A stretch of DNA of 64,000 bases from Elizabethkingia bruuniana (GCF_002024805.1 NZ_CP014337.1:2666001-2730000); one strand, 5' to 3'; positions 25,012-33,879 are shown, counted from the first letter of the stretch. Made by a program: numbers and translations. The notes: generated by a model not told the origin, from the letters alone.

Positions 25012-27255
25012 TTATCTTTTCTCTTTCAACGACCATCCGAACTTCAGCCCTATAATAAATATAACCAGTAACAACTCTCCAAGTGCCAACAGGATATCCC
25101 CCGGCACACGCATCCAGCGTAAAAAATGCATTATGTCCGTCTGCATAAATTCAGCAGAACGCGCATACCAATAGCCTTCTTTAATAGAAGCCATCGACTG
25201 CATAATTCCGATAGGTAACAGACTAATGGTTACCATGATCAACAAACCTATATTGATAAGCCAGAATGCCCAGCCTATCAGTTTGTCGTTCCATTGCCTT
25301 TCCGGATATAGCCCTCTAAGCATAAACATCATAAGTCCTATACCAAGTATCCCATATACACCAAACAATGCTGCATGACCATGAACAGCCGTCGTATTCA
25401 GCCCTTGTATATAGTATAATGCGATGGGCGGATTAATAGCAAAACCAAATATTCCGGCTCCCAGAAAATTCCAGAAACACATTGCAATGAAACAATAAAT
25501 TGGCCATTTGTAGGCTTTGATCCATTTGGTAGATTTACTTAGCTGATAATTGTGATAGGCCTCGTAACCGATAAGCACTAGCGGTACAATTTCCAAAGCA
25601 CTAAAGGTTGCCCCTAATGCCAGAACAGCTGTAGGCGTTGCCGAAAAATATAAATGGTGGAATGTCCCCAAAATCCCTCCTGCTAAAAAGATAATAGTAG
25701 AGAACAATACCGCATTGGTTGCAGATTTCATTCTCAGCAGACCTAATCTGGTAAACAGGAAGGCAGCTACTACTGTAGCAAATACTTCAAAGAAACCTTC
25801 TACCCAAAGATGCACTACCCACCATCTCCAATACTCGGCAATAGCCATATGTGTTTGTCTTCCGTACATCAATCCTGCTCCATAAAACATGGCTATCGCT
25901 ACTGATGCCAGTACAAAGAGTGTAAGCATGTGACGGTTTTCGTCTTTCTTTTTCAATGCAGGCATCAACGCTCTCAACATTAATATAAGCCACAAAACCA
26001 ATCCTACTAATAGCAGAATCTGCCATATTCTGCCAAGTTCTATATATTCATAACCCTGGTGCCCCCATAAAAAGTTATCCACAAGTCCTAATTTCTGCAT
26101 TACACCTAGCCATTGTCCGGTAAGGGATCCCAACACTACAATAAGTAAAGCTCCAAATAATATATTCACTCCCAATTTCTGATATTTCGGTTCATATCCC
26201 GAAACAGCCGGAGCAATATATAGTCCTGTTGCCAGCCAGGAAGTAGCAATCCAGAAAATAGCCAGCTGAACATGCCAGCTTCGCGATACAGATTGCGGTA
26301 AATACTGATCCAGAGGGATACCATAAAATGCGCTGCCCTCTACCCCATAATGTGCTGTTACTACACCAGCTAACATCTGCACAAGAATTAAAAGTGCTAC
26401 TACCCAGATGTACTTCAGGGTTGCTTTCATCGAAGGTGTAGGCTTCATATTACGCAAAGGGTCTTCCAAAGGTAATTCCTCCTTTATTTCTTCTTCTTTG
26501 TTCCGGGCATGGTACAATACTAAAATCCCCAGACAAGCTAATAGCATGAGTATGCTGAATCCGGACCACATGTGCAATGAGCTTGGCGGTGTATTTCCTA
26601 CCAGCTCATCATGTGGCCAATTGTTGGTATAAGTAACATTATCCCCAGGGCGGCTCGTAATACATACCCATGTACTCCATGCAAAAAAGGCATTCATCTT
26701 TTCCATACGCCCGATATCTTTAACAGTATTTACAGGGATAGCATACGCATTTCTGAGCTTATTCATCGAAGGGTCTCCCATAAAGAGTTTCTCATAATAA
26801 ACCGCCAACTCGCGTTGTACTTTTGCCCTTTCAGGAGAAATTACAATCGTATTGGAAGTCTCATCAAAAGTATTAGTCCGTAATTCTTTTTGTAATAAAA
26901 TCTTATATCTGGCCTGCTCTTCATCAGGTAAATTATGGTAGACTTTATTATCTTTTTTAGCCAGTTCATCCAGAAGTAATGCCGCTTCACGGTGCAGATA
27001 ATCTGCCGTCCAGTCCGGAGCAATATAAGCGCCGTGTCCCCAGACACTTCCTACCGTTTGCCCGCCAATAGACTGCCATACATTCTGTCCGTCTTTTACA
27101 TCCTGTCCTGTATACAATACCTGTCCTTCTGTGGTTACTACTTTTTCCGGAATCGGAGGTATTTTGCGGTAGATATCCACGCCGTAGTATATAAGTACCG
27201 CAAATGAAGTAATGATTACAGCGGCCAGCCAGGTCCATAGTTTTTTAGGTGTCAT
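25012..27255 (-). CDS. norZ: Quinol-dependent nitric oxide reductase (qNOR)
   Basis: This 747-residue single-chain NO reductase has an N-terminal helix and a periplasmic cytochrome c-like region without a heme motif (about 10-230), as in quinol-type enzymes. About 13 further membrane helices of the heme-copper oxidase fold follow. Landmarks are SVSRSWHVQLAIFWIATSW, the Glu-rich WVVHLWVEGFFEVFATV, the metal-site HHLYFSATP, and VHGHAALFGVYG. The enzyme reduces two NO to N2O with electrons from quinol. It follows scdA by 21 bases and precedes the hemerythrin gene, so it belongs with NO detoxification or partial denitrification (NirK is encoded upstream). Confidence 0.95.
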   Translation of the reverse strand: MTPKKLWTWLAAVIITSFAVLIYYGVDIYRKIPPIPEKVVTTEGQVLYTGQDVKDGQNVWQSIGGQTVGSVWGHGAYIAPDWTADYLHREAALLLDELAKKDNKVYHNLPDEEQARYKILLQKELRTNTFDETSNTIVISPERAKVQRELAVYYEKLFMGDPSMNKLRNAYAIPVNTVKDIGRMEKMNAFFAWSTWVCITSRPGDNVTYTNNWPHDELVGNTPPSSLHMWSGFSILMLLACLGILVLYHARNKEEEIKEELPLEDPLRNMKPTPSMKATLKYIWVVALLILVQMLAGVVTAHYGVEGSAFYGIPLDQYLPQSVSRSWHVQLAIFWIATSWLATGLYIAPAVSGYEPKYQKLGVNILFGALLIVVLGSLTGQWLGVMQKLGLVDNFLWGHQGYEYIELGRIWQILLLVGLVLWLILMLRALMPALKKKDENRHMLTLFVLASVAIAMFYGAGLMYGRQTHMAIAEYWRWWVVHLWVEGFFEVFATVVAAFLFTRLGLLRMKSATNAVLFSTIIFLAGGILGTFHHLYFSATPTAVLALGATFSALEIVPLVLIGYEAYHNYQLSKSTKWIKAYKWPIYCFIAMCFWNFLGAGIFGFAINPPIALYYIQGLNTTAVHGHAALFGVYGILGIGLMMFMLRGLYPERQWNDKLIGWAFWLINIGLLIMVTISLLPIGIMQSMASIKEGYWYARSAEFMQTDIMHFLRWMRVPGDILLALGELLLVIFIIGLKFGWSLKEKR

Positions 27256-27276
27256 GTGTTTTTTATTTTCCGGTTA

Positions 27277-27996
27277 TTATGCGCTAAATTCTTTTTCCAA
27301 ATGGATAGATTTAGGGAACAGTATATTATTTTCAAGATGAATGTGAGTATGCAGATCATTTTCAAAATCCTGTAACATGGCAAATGCTACCTTATATGTA
27401 TTACAGGCATCTTCAGGAGGTGTATACCCGTCTGTTAGTTGTGCTATTTTTTCAAACCGTTCTCCTTCTACAGTATGCTCATGCTGCATCATATTCACAG
27501 GATTCTCTACCGTTCCGAAATGCGGTTGTCGTAGAGCTTCACCAGTCTGTTGTGCTTTAATCATATTGCGGACAAAAGGGAAAAGGATAAGCTCTTCTTT
27601 CTTCATGTGGGCTGCAAGATCCTTCGCAGACTCATCAAACAACTCACGAATTTCAAAAAGTTCCGGATGCCTTTCTCCGTGCACCTTACAAAGTTTATCC
27701 AGAAATGCCTGTAAAACCGGTGTTTTTTCTTCTACATAACGATGGTGTGTTTTTTCGACATAATCTGCTAATAAATCCAGAGGCCATGAAGTAAAATCAA
27801 TATTAGCACCTCCGCTTTTAGGCAGATTCTCTATTTCTTCATAGATTTTTTGTTCATCTATGCCTTTTTTCTCACAAGCATCCGAGATTGTTCTACCTCC
27901 TTTGCAGCAGAAATCTATTCCATATTTTTTGAATACAGCTGCTGTTCTGAAATCCTCAGCTACCATAGCTCCGATATAATCTGTTTTTGTGTTCAT
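27277..27996 (-). CDS. scdA: Iron-sulfur cluster repair di-iron protein (ScdA/RIC/YtfE)
   Basis: This 239-residue protein begins with the ScdA_N (DUF542) domain, which carries the paired Cys C30-C31 in KYGIDFCCKGG. A hemerythrin-like domain (about 85-235) follows, with His and Glu in KTHHRYVEEKTPVL, HMKKEELILFPF, MQHEHTVEGERF and HTHIHLENNILFP. RIC proteins repair iron-sulfur clusters after nitrosative or oxidative damage. The start codon lies 4 bases from a perfect 37-bp repeat that recurs inside the Rrf2 reading frame, suggesting control by the local NO regulator. The NO reductase gene follows 21 bases later. Confidence 0.95.
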   Translation of the reverse strand: MNTKTDYIGAMVAEDFRTAAVFKKYGIDFCCKGGRTISDACEKKGIDEQKIYEEIENLPKSGGANIDFTSWPLDLLADYVEKTHHRYVEEKTPVLQAFLDKLCKVHGERHPELFEIRELFDESAKDLAAHMKKEELILFPFVRNMIKAQQTGEALRQPHFGTVENPVNMMQHEHTVEGERFEKIAQLTDGYTPPEDACNTYKVAFAMLQDFENDLHTHIHLENNILFPKSIHLEKEFSA

Positions 27997-28000
27997 AATA

Positions 28001-28037
28001 AAATACCTTTTTATCTTTTATTGTTTTAAATTTTTTT
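28001..28037 (-). repeat. 37-bp perfect repeat, copy at the scdA start
   Basis: This stretch is identical over 37 bases to 32247-32283 and lies 4 bases upstream of the scdA ATG. It contains the 15-mer TTTTTATCTTTTATT, which also occurs in reverse in the Rrf2 promoter region at 32755-32769. It probably carries a promoter or operator of the NO regulon. Confidence 0.75.
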
Positions 28038-28043
28038 GATTAA

Positions 28044-28075
28044 AACCCCACAGGTTTTTAAGGCCTGTGAGGTAT
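28044..28075 (-). terminator. Terminator of the cytochrome c gene
   Basis: CCTCACAGG pairs with CCTGTGGGG on the minus strand, followed by TTTTAATC. It separates the nirK-to-cytochrome part from the scdA-norZ part of the locus, so scdA needs its own promoter (the adjacent 37-bp repeat). Confidence 0.75.
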
Positions 28076-28081
28076 GTCTAT

Positions 28082-28486
28082 TTATTTCTTCAGGGAAAGA
28101 ATATATTTCACCATTAACTTGGCATTATCCTGACTTAGCCCTGCATGCGGTGTCATAGGAATATCGCCCCATACACCTTTTCCGCCTTCAATAATTTTTC
28201 CGGCAAGATGATCTATATCAGCGTCTGTATATTTTGCTGCAACGTCCTGATATGACGGGCCTACAAGTTTGGCATCTACTTTATGACAGGATAAACAGTC
28301 CGCTCCTTCTACCAGTTTCTTTCCTTCTTCTTCCGGAGTCCCTGCAGTTGCAGATTCCTGGGCAGTTTTCGGTTCTTCCAACATGACATTGGATTCAGTT
28401 TTTGGCTGCTCCGGAGCTTCTTCTTTTTTGGAACAGGAGATAATTGCTAAAGATGCTAATGCGAGGGTAAATACTATTTTTTTCAT
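28082..28486 (-). CDS. Small c-type cytochrome lipoprotein
   Basis: This 134-residue protein has a lipoprotein signal (LAIISC, lipid Cys at 18), an acidic linker to about residue 50 and one cytochrome c domain. The heme-binding motif is C64-LS-C67-H68, and the axial Met is probably in GDIPMTPHAG. It sits between the SCO gene and the terminator in the nirK operon. It is a plausible electron donor to NirK, since copper nitrite reductases take electrons from cytochromes or cupredoxins. Confidence 0.9.
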   Translation of the reverse strand: MKKIVFTLALASLAIISCSKKEEAPEQPKTESNVMLEEPKTAQESATAGTPEEEGKKLVEGADCLSCHKVDAKLVGPSYQDVAAKYTDADIDHLAGKIIEGGKGVWGDIPMTPHAGLSQDNAKLMVKYILSLKK

Positions 28487-28512
28487 TTCTTCTTTGGGGT
28501 ATTAAATTTTAC

Positions 28513-29079
28513 TTATTTTATTTGTTCCTTTATTTTATCCACTGTTGTATTAATGTCTATATTCAGTCCCTCTTTCTGGTAAGCCAGAACACCGGATTTA
28601 GAGAATACACTAATGATGTTGGAATGCGAAAAGTCCATTGGTGTTATCTTCTTGTATTTCACTGCCAGTACATTAGCCAGCTCCCGTGTATCTTCTTCAC
28701 TACCCCGCAGAAATACCCATTGCTTTCCTTCCAGTTTGTTGTTTTTTATAAAAGCTCTCATTCTTTCCGGAGTATCGTGCTCAGGATCTATAGAGACCAG
28801 TACATATTGTAATTCGTCTGAATTCTGTTTTCCAACTTTGGATTCTATATCTTTCATATCCGCCGTTAATCGTGGACAAGCAGTTTTACAAGAGGTATAG
28901 ATCATCACCATTGTCAGTACCTTTCCTTTTAGCTCTTCTAATTTTATTTTAGTACCATCCGGTTTTTCCCAGGATGACTGTAAGTTGAAAATAGAATCGG
29001 GATCTATATTTTCGTTCTGTTTTTTCTGGCATCCACCCAGTATAAAAACAGATAATAAGCTTATAATAAATGTTCTCAT
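28513..29079 (-). CDS. SCO1/SenC-family copper chaperone-like lipoprotein
   Basis: This 188-residue protein has lipid Cys at 17 (ILGGC) and a thioredoxin-like SCO domain with the copper-binding C64-KTA-C68 pair in YTSCKTACPRL and the partner His in DFSHSNI (about 151). SCO proteins deliver copper or reduce thiols during assembly of copper enzymes. Placement between the NirV-like gene and the cytochrome gene, downstream of nirK, points to copper-site assembly in NirK. That role is inference from context. Confidence 0.9.
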   Translation of the reverse strand: MRTFIISLLSVFILGGCQKKQNENIDPDSIFNLQSSWEKPDGTKIKLEELKGKVLTMVMIYTSCKTACPRLTADMKDIESKVGKQNSDELQYVLVSIDPEHDTPERMRAFIKNNKLEGKQWVFLRGSEEDTRELANVLAVKYKKITPMDFSHSNIISVFSKSGVLAYQKEGLNIDINTTVDKIKEQIK

Positions 29080-29093
29080 TTTACTTTTTACTT

Positions 29094-29918
29094 TTATTGA
29101 TTTTCAGCATCTCTGGCACATCTGAAACCAAGATTGTTGATGGTATAATCTGCTTTCACGCTGCCCCGGAGAGCAAAACGTATAAAGGCAGCATAGTTCT
29201 TCAAGTCGGATGAAGTAACAGACGCTCCGGCACAAAAAAGAGTCTCATTGGTTGTATTATCTTTTCGGGATTCTCCTGACATCATAACCGAACTGAAATC
29301 TTCTGTCCACTCCCATATAGTTCCAAACATATCGTATACTCCCCATACATTGGGTTTTGACTGTTTTACAGGCTTTTTATACATTAACTTTTGCTGATAG
29401 AGTTGCAGTATTCGCTGTGTAAATTCCGGAGTTGCAGCGGCATTTTTATTATTTTCGTCTGCCCTAGCCACATACTCCCATTCATCTACTGTCGGAAGTC
29501 TTTTCCCTACACTCTCGGCATAAGCTTTTGCAGCAAACCACGATATGCTGGTTACAGGTGCTTCCGGACTTACATCATCCGGGATCTCATAATCTCCTTT
29601 CCAATGCTTCAGATAAGTGGAATCCGCGAATAGTCGCAATACTCTGCTCTTTGTCCATTGAGGATTAGCTTTCAGAAAAGTCAGAAACTCTGCATTGGTT
29701 ACGGCAGTCTCATCAAGATAAAAAGTCTTTACTTTTACCAGACTGTCAGTTTCTTTTCCTACAAATGGTTTATAACTCCCGCCCTCTATTTTCAGCATTT
29801 TTTTAGTATCTACAACTGGCATGAGTACATGGGAAACAGATTTTGGTTGTTTTTTATTTTGTTTCTCGGAACAGGAAATACTAAAGAATATAACCAATAT
29901 GTATATTAAATTTCGCAT
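29094..29918 (-). CDS. Formylglycine-generating-enzyme-like (NirV-type) lipoprotein
   Basis: This 274-residue protein has a lipoprotein signal (FFSISC) followed by an SUMF1/FGE-sulfatase-type domain: YLDETAVTNAEFLTFL, VTSISWFAAKAYAESVGKRLPTVDEWEYVARA, GVYDMFGTIWEWTEDF, and a C-terminal NNLGFRCARD. The spot where active FGEs have the RGG-S-W strand reads CAGASV here, and only two Cys remain in that part. It lies next to nirK, like nirV of other denitrifiers, whose function is unresolved. It is more likely a NirK accessory protein than a sulfatase modifier, because no sulfatase lies nearby. Confidence 0.8.
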   Translation of the reverse strand: MRNLIYILVIFFSISCSEKQNKKQPKSVSHVLMPVVDTKKMLKIEGGSYKPFVGKETDSLVKVKTFYLDETAVTNAEFLTFLKANPQWTKSRVLRLFADSTYLKHWKGDYEIPDDVSPEAPVTSISWFAAKAYAESVGKRLPTVDEWEYVARADENNKNAAATPEFTQRILQLYQQKLMYKKPVKQSKPNVWGVYDMFGTIWEWTEDFSSVMMSGESRKDNTTNETLFCAGASVTSSDLKNYAAFIRFALRGSVKADYTINNLGFRCARDAENQ

Positions 29919-29956
29919 GATATGAGCTCCTGACTTTTGCTGCCTGACTTCTGCAA

Positions 29957-30991
29957 TTAATTATTCTTTTTATATACTTTAGGGTTATCATCGCCTACTA
30001 CTTTAATCTTACCAAGAGCGCCTTTATTAAAAGCTCTGAAAATAGCATGGTCTACAATCACATACTCACCAGGAACTGTTGCTTTAAATTCTACAATTGA
30101 AGCTCCACCGGGAGGGATTACAGTAGTCTGAACATTTTCATTGATTTTGCTTCCCCCCTCCATATAGACTTTATCGAAAATTTCACCGATGATATGAAAA
30201 GATGATGTCAGATTAGGGCCTCCGTTTCCTACAAAGAATCTTACATTTTCACCCACCTTTACTTTCAATTCATTGTCTCCCAGAAGTGCTCCTGTTTTAC
30301 CATTGAACACTACATATTCCGGATGCTCTGCAATTGCTTTATCCATATCAAACTCCTGAAGACCTTTGTCTCCGTATTTACCTTTGGTATAGAAATCTCC
30401 CTGCATGATGTAGAACTCTTTATCTACCTTCGGCAATCCGCCTTCTGGCTCTATCAGTATTAATCCATACATTCCGTTGGCAATATGCATTCCTACCGGA
30501 GCAGTTGCACAATGGTATACATACAGACCCGGATTCAGGGCTTTAAAATTAAATACGGCTTCTTTTCCCGGAGCAACAAACGTAGCCTCTGCACCGCCAC
30601 CAGGACCGTTTACAGCATGAAGGTCTATATTATGCGGGAATGTACTGTTCTCATTATTCTTTAAATGAAATTCAATTTCGTCTCCTACTCTCGCCCGAAT
30701 AAAGCTTCCCGGAACAGTTCCGCCAAAAGTCCAGAAGTTATATTGAGTGCCGTCTGACAGCTCACCTGTTTTTTCGATGGTCTCCAGACGCACAATCAGC
30801 TTTTTTGCAGCTCTGTTTCCTATTGGTTCAGGCACCATTGGAGGCGATGTCAGTTTGGCTTCTTCTGCATTTCCCTGGACAGCAATACTTTCAGTATTTC
30901 CGGATTGTGAGGCTTCAGAAGGATTTTGTTTACACGCATTTAATGCGAAAATTGCAGACAAAACAACAGCAAGCATAATAGAATTTTTCAT
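29957..30991 (-). CDS. nirK: Copper-containing nitrite reductase, lipoprotein
   Basis: This 344-residue two-cupredoxin enzyme has lipid Cys at 20 (ALNAC). Type 1 copper ligands are H120, C161, H169 and M174 (FPHNID and [16 protein letters not shown]). Type 2 ligands are H125, H160 and H315 (DHAIFRAF), and the catalytic pair D123 and H266 (SSFHIIGE) is present. It reduces nitrite to NO, which the downstream qNOR then removes. The methyltransferase and Rrf2 genes lie upstream on the same strand, and the NirV-like, SCO and cytochrome genes follow with short gaps. All ligands are intact, so it should be active. Confidence 0.97.
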   Translation of the reverse strand: MKNSIMLAVVLSAIFALNACKQNPSEASQSGNTESIAVQGNAEEAKLTSPPMVPEPIGNRAAKKLIVRLETIEKTGELSDGTQYNFWTFGGTVPGSFIRARVGDEIEFHLKNNENSTFPHNIDLHAVNGPGGGAEATFVAPGKEAVFNFKALNPGLYVYHCATAPVGMHIANGMYGLILIEPEGGLPKVDKEFYIMQGDFYTKGKYGDKGLQEFDMDKAIAEHPEYVVFNGKTGALLGDNELKVKVGENVRFFVGNGGPNLTSSFHIIGEIFDKVYMEGGSKINENVQTTVIPPGGASIVEFKATVPGEYVIVDHAIFRAFNKGALGKIKVVGDDNPKVYKKNN

Positions 30992-31014
30992 GTGTTTACT
31001 TTTTTATTTTACTT

Positions 31015-31791
31015 CTAATCTTTTCTGGCAATAATAATTACCGCACACAGGTTTTTGTTGTATTTGGCAAAAATGCTTTTCATCTTCAAAACCCTTTCCC
31101 TTATCCCCGGATGCAAAACCATATTCTTAGCAATGTTCAGGAAACCTAAAAAGCCCTCGTCACTTATTATTCGTTTAGGTTCCAGAAGATGCATAGGTGC
31201 TGTCTCAATATTCAGTATACTAAAACCTTCTTTTTCCAATACCTTTTTCCATTCATCCGAAGTAAGAGGTCTGGCATTTACTTTTATAACTTCTGCCAGC
31301 TCCCGCTGAATGTGAGTTTTTACACTTTCATCCAATGCTTCCGGCATTAGCGCCAGCTCGTGTATGGCATAAAGACCTCCTGGTTTCAGGATACGATAAG
31401 CTTCTTTTACAATTTCAGATTTTCTGTGATCTGCCTGCATGGTAAGTATGGCTTCTCCCAAAACTTTAGTCTGACTGTTATCATTCAGCCTTGTTTGTGC
31501 AGCATGATCGTTCTGAAATATTGCTTTGGTTTCTGAGAATTTCCTTTTCAGCAATTCTATAGCTTCTTCGTCTGCATCGATTCCGGTATATACCTCAGGT
31601 TGATACTCCATTACTTTTCTGGCTGTGAATCCAAGTCCCGGTGCAAACTCTGTTACCTGATCTTTTTTATTGATAGCCAGCAATTCCAGCATTTTCAGGG
31701 TTAAATCTTTTCCTCCGGGGCGCAGCACTTTTTTACCAATTTTTGCCAAAAGCCAGTGTCCCGACATTTTTTCTATACTTCCCGTTCTCAT
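31015..31791 (-). CDS. Class I SAM-dependent methyltransferase
   Basis: This 258-residue protein has the methyltransferase motif I region VTEFAPGLGFTARKV, an acidic strand end in YTGIDADEEAIEL, and motif III-like AYRILKPGGLYAIHELAL. It has no signal peptide. Its start overlaps the stop of the upstream Rrf2/membrane-protein frame by 4 bases (ATGA), which implies translational coupling, and nirK begins 23 bases after its stop. The substrate is unknown. The gene's placement between the NO regulator and nirK is consistent but not predictive. Confidence 0.85.
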   Translation of the reverse strand: MRTGSIEKMSGHWLLAKIGKKVLRPGGKDLTLKMLELLAINKKDQVTEFAPGLGFTARKVMEYQPEVYTGIDADEEAIELLKRKFSETKAIFQNDHAAQTRLNDNSQTKVLGEAILTMQADHRKSEIVKEAYRILKPGGLYAIHELALMPEALDESVKTHIQRELAEVIKVNARPLTSDEWKKVLEKEGFSILNIETAPMHLLEPKRIISDEGFLGFLNIAKNMVLHPGIRERVLKMKSIFAKYNKNLCAVIIIARKD

Positions 31792-32714
31792 TTCTTTATC
31801 ATTTTTAGCTGAAGAAATATTCCTCCAACAATTAATATTAATTTTCCAACCTCGGCATATATAAAGTAGTCATGCAAAGAAGTTGGCTGTACTGCTTTTC
31901 CGCTAGCCAACATATCTGCTCTGGCATTCAGTATTGGTAACATCCAGAACTTTTCAAGCAGTAACAGAATCACCAGCAGTATATAAGAGATTATAATTCC
32001 GGCAGTCAAATATCTTTTTACCAGTAAAAAGTTCAGGATAACTGCCCCGGCAAGTAATAGCTGGATATTGGTGGAAACTCCAAACATTAGTTTACCCAGT
32101 TCCAATGCGACAGGCAGCGTCATACCCGGAACCTGAAATTTTAAAGGTGTTTCCAGAAAACTGATACTCAGCATTAGTCCCAGCCAAAAGCATAAAACTG
32201 CAAAAACAAACGGATATCTGATTTGTGTTTTCATATTAAAAGAATTAAATACCTTTTTATCTTTTATTGTTTTAAATTTTTTTTTTCTCCTCAAGAAAGT
32301 TTCATGAGCATCCAGTTTATTGATAAACTCACCTATCTTAGCATTTTCCAGCATTTCTCTCAGATTTTTACGGATATGCTTAAATTCATTATGTACTGGG
32401 CATGGATGAGACTCGGAGCATTCTTTAAGCCCCAAAGCACAGCCATTGAAGATACGGTCACCATCCATTGTCTTTACAATATCCGCTATTGGTCTGTTCA
32501 GATTATAATCGTCCAGATAAAATCCACCTGTAGGTCCTTTTGCAGATTGTACTAAACCTTTTCTACTAAGATCCTGCAATATCTTGGCAATGAAATGTTC
32601 CGGTGAATCAATACCTTTTGCAATATCTTTAATACCAATCCTGCTACCGTCCTTTGTCTGCTGGGCGATAAAAATCAGGGCACGAATAGCATATTCACAA
32701 GTTTTTGAAAACAT
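31788..32714 (-). CDS. Rrf2/NsrR-like regulator reading in frame into a four-helix membrane protein
   Basis: The frame encodes 308 residues. Residues 1-145 are an Rrf2 winged-helix regulator with a probable iron-sulfur ligand set C92, C99 and C105, spaced as in NsrR. Residues 161-308 are a separate four-helix membrane protein with its own ATG at 32234. The linker is encoded by a run of ten A followed by the 37-bp repeat also found at scdA. Losing or gaining one A would stop the regulator shortly after residue 145, as in ordinary Rrf2 proteins. Two genes joined by tract length, or a sequencing indel, are therefore at least as likely as a real fusion. The membrane part is of unknown function. 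Confidence 0.75.
   Translation of the reverse strand: MFSKTCEYAIRALIFIAQQTKDGSRIGIKDIAKGIDSPEHFIAKILQDLSRKGLVQSAKGPTGGFYLDDYNLNRPIADIVKTMDGDRIFNGCALGLKECSESHPCPVHNEFKHIRKNLREMLENAKIGEFINKLDAHETFLRRKKKFKTIKDKKVFNSFNMKTQIRYPFVFAVLCFWLGLMLSISFLETPLKFQVPGMTLPVALELGKLMFGVSTNIQLLLAGAVILNFLLVKRYLTAGIIISYILLVILLLLEKFWMLPILNARADMLASGKAVQPTSLHDYFIYAEVGKLILIVGGIFLQLKMIKK
32247..32283 (-). repeat. 37-bp perfect repeat, copy within the Rrf2 frame
   Basis: This copy is identical to 28001-28037 and lies 12 bases before the ATG of the membrane-protein segment at 32234. It contains TTTTTATCTTTTATT. Its promoter-proximal location relative to that ATG suggests that the membrane protein was a separate gene with its own control region. 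Confidence 0.75.
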
Positions 32715-32754
32715 TTCTCTACTTTTTCTATGACAAATGTACAGTAAAAAGATT

Positions 32755-32780
32755 AATAAAAGATAAAAAACTCTTTTATT
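32755..32780 (-). promoter_or_regulatory. Inverted-repeat operator candidate upstream of Rrf2
   Basis: AATAAAAGA and TCTTTTATT form a perfect 9-bp inverted repeat with an 8-nt spacer, about 40 bases before the Rrf2 start. The left half plus spacer (AATAAAAGATAAAAA) is the complement of the 15-mer in the two 37-bp repeats. This fits an autoregulatory Rrf2/NsrR site. Confidence 0.5.
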
Positions 32781-32839
32781 TTAATATGATTTTTTTCAGT
32801 CCTATTCAGACTGCCTTTAGAAAGAAGGTTTATTAATTA

Positions 32840-33727
32840 TTATTTAGTAAGAAAAGCTTGTCTTACCGGAAGACCTCTCCAACTTTCCGGTGCTTTTAAT
32901 CCTAACAGCCATGCAATAGTAGCTCCTGTATCGTAAGTGATAATTGTATTTTTTAATTCCTGTCCTTTTTTAACTCCTTTACCATAAGCAACCCATGGAA
33001 TCTGAACCTCATCCAAAGATTTTCCGCCATGCCCCTTGTCCTTACCACCATGATCGGCTGTTACAATAATTACAGTTTCGTTGGCAATACCTGCATCTTT
33101 AACAGCCTGTACAATTTTTCCGATACGCGCATCTACCTTCTTTAATTCTTCATAATAAGCAGGTGTACGATGTCCTATATCATGCCCTACTCCGTCAGGT
33201 TGATCTAAATGCACAAATGTTAATGTTGGTTTTTTAGTTTTGATAACTTCTACAGCAGAATCTGTACAGAAATCGTCATTATCTTTTGCAGGAATTCTTA
33301 TATCTGTTGTTCCTTTCTGAACTAACGGATCAATCCCTTGCCAACTGTATATCAATGCTGTTATCAAAGAAGGTTGCTGCTCTTTTAGTATACTGAAAAT
33401 GGAAGGAAACATTCCTTCTTTTGTAAGATCTGAGGAAGGAATCTCCGGAACTGCACTGTTCCATTCGGTATAGCCATGCAATGTAGGACCTGCTCCCATA
33501 ATCATAGATGCCCAGTTAACAGCACTGGACGAAGGCAGTACAGAACGTGCTTTTAATGACCAGGAACCTTCTTTCATTAAATTTTTCAGGTTGGGCATAT
33601 CCGCTTCCGGCAAAGCATAGGCGCCAAAGCCATCGCACCCGATAAGAACTACATGTTTTACTTTTTGTTGTGCAAACACTGTCAATGCAATGAAAAAACT
33701 CATCAACATCAGAACAGATTTTCTCAT
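32840..33727 (-). CDS. Secreted alkaline-phosphatase-superfamily phosphodiesterase
   Basis: The ATG at 33727 is preferred because it begins a signal peptide (MRKSVLMLMSFFIALTVFAQ); an upstream in-frame ATG adds 12 residues. The 295-residue protein belongs to the type I phosphodiesterase/nucleotide pyrophosphatase group. Metal and nucleophile regions are visible in VVLIGCDGFGAY, SSSAVNWASMIMG, HLDQPDGVGHDIGH and VTADHGGKDKGHGG. It should hydrolyse phosphodiesters or phosphomonoesters in the periplasm; the substrate is unknown. It stands alone between the NO locus and the biotin operon. Confidence 0.88.
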   Translation of the reverse strand: MRKSVLMLMSFFIALTVFAQQKVKHVVLIGCDGFGAYALPEADMPNLKNLMKEGSWSLKARSVLPSSSAVNWASMIMGAGPTLHGYTEWNSAVPEIPSSDLTKEGMFPSIFSILKEQQPSLITALIYSWQGIDPLVQKGTTDIRIPAKDNDDFCTDSAVEVIKTKKPTLTFVHLDQPDGVGHDIGHRTPAYYEELKKVDARIGKIVQAVKDAGIANETVIIVTADHGGKDKGHGGKSLDEVQIPWVAYGKGVKKGQELKNTIITYDTGATIAWLLGLKAPESWRGLPVRQAFLTK

Positions 33728-33849
33728 GATAATTATTTTAATGGTTATTGACCAAAGATACACAAACTATGAGAGTTATATGGAAATTCTGTATTATTAA
33801 GAGTTAACATAATTTAAAAAGAAAAGATAATTAAAAATGATTTACAAAA

Positions 33850-33879
33850 CCTTGTCAGAATTTTGAACTCTGACAAGGC
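33850..33879 (-). terminator. Terminator of the biotin operon
   Basis: CCTTGTCAGA and TCTGACAAGG form a perfect 10-bp stem, followed on the minus strand by TTTTG, 24 bases after the bioA stop. Confidence 0.85.

Noticed and set aside
26987-27238. Frames overlapping the NO reductase gene
   Set aside because: They are alternative-frame shadows of the conserved N-terminal region of qNOR.
29094-29918. True formylglycine-generating enzyme for sulfatases
   Set aside because: The active-site strand is altered and no sulfatase gene is nearby; the NirV-like context is a better explanation.
31015-31791. Methyltransferase as the missing BioC
   Set aside because: It is coupled to the Rrf2 frame and precedes nirK, with an unrelated gene and a terminator between it and the bio operon; nothing BioC-specific is visible.
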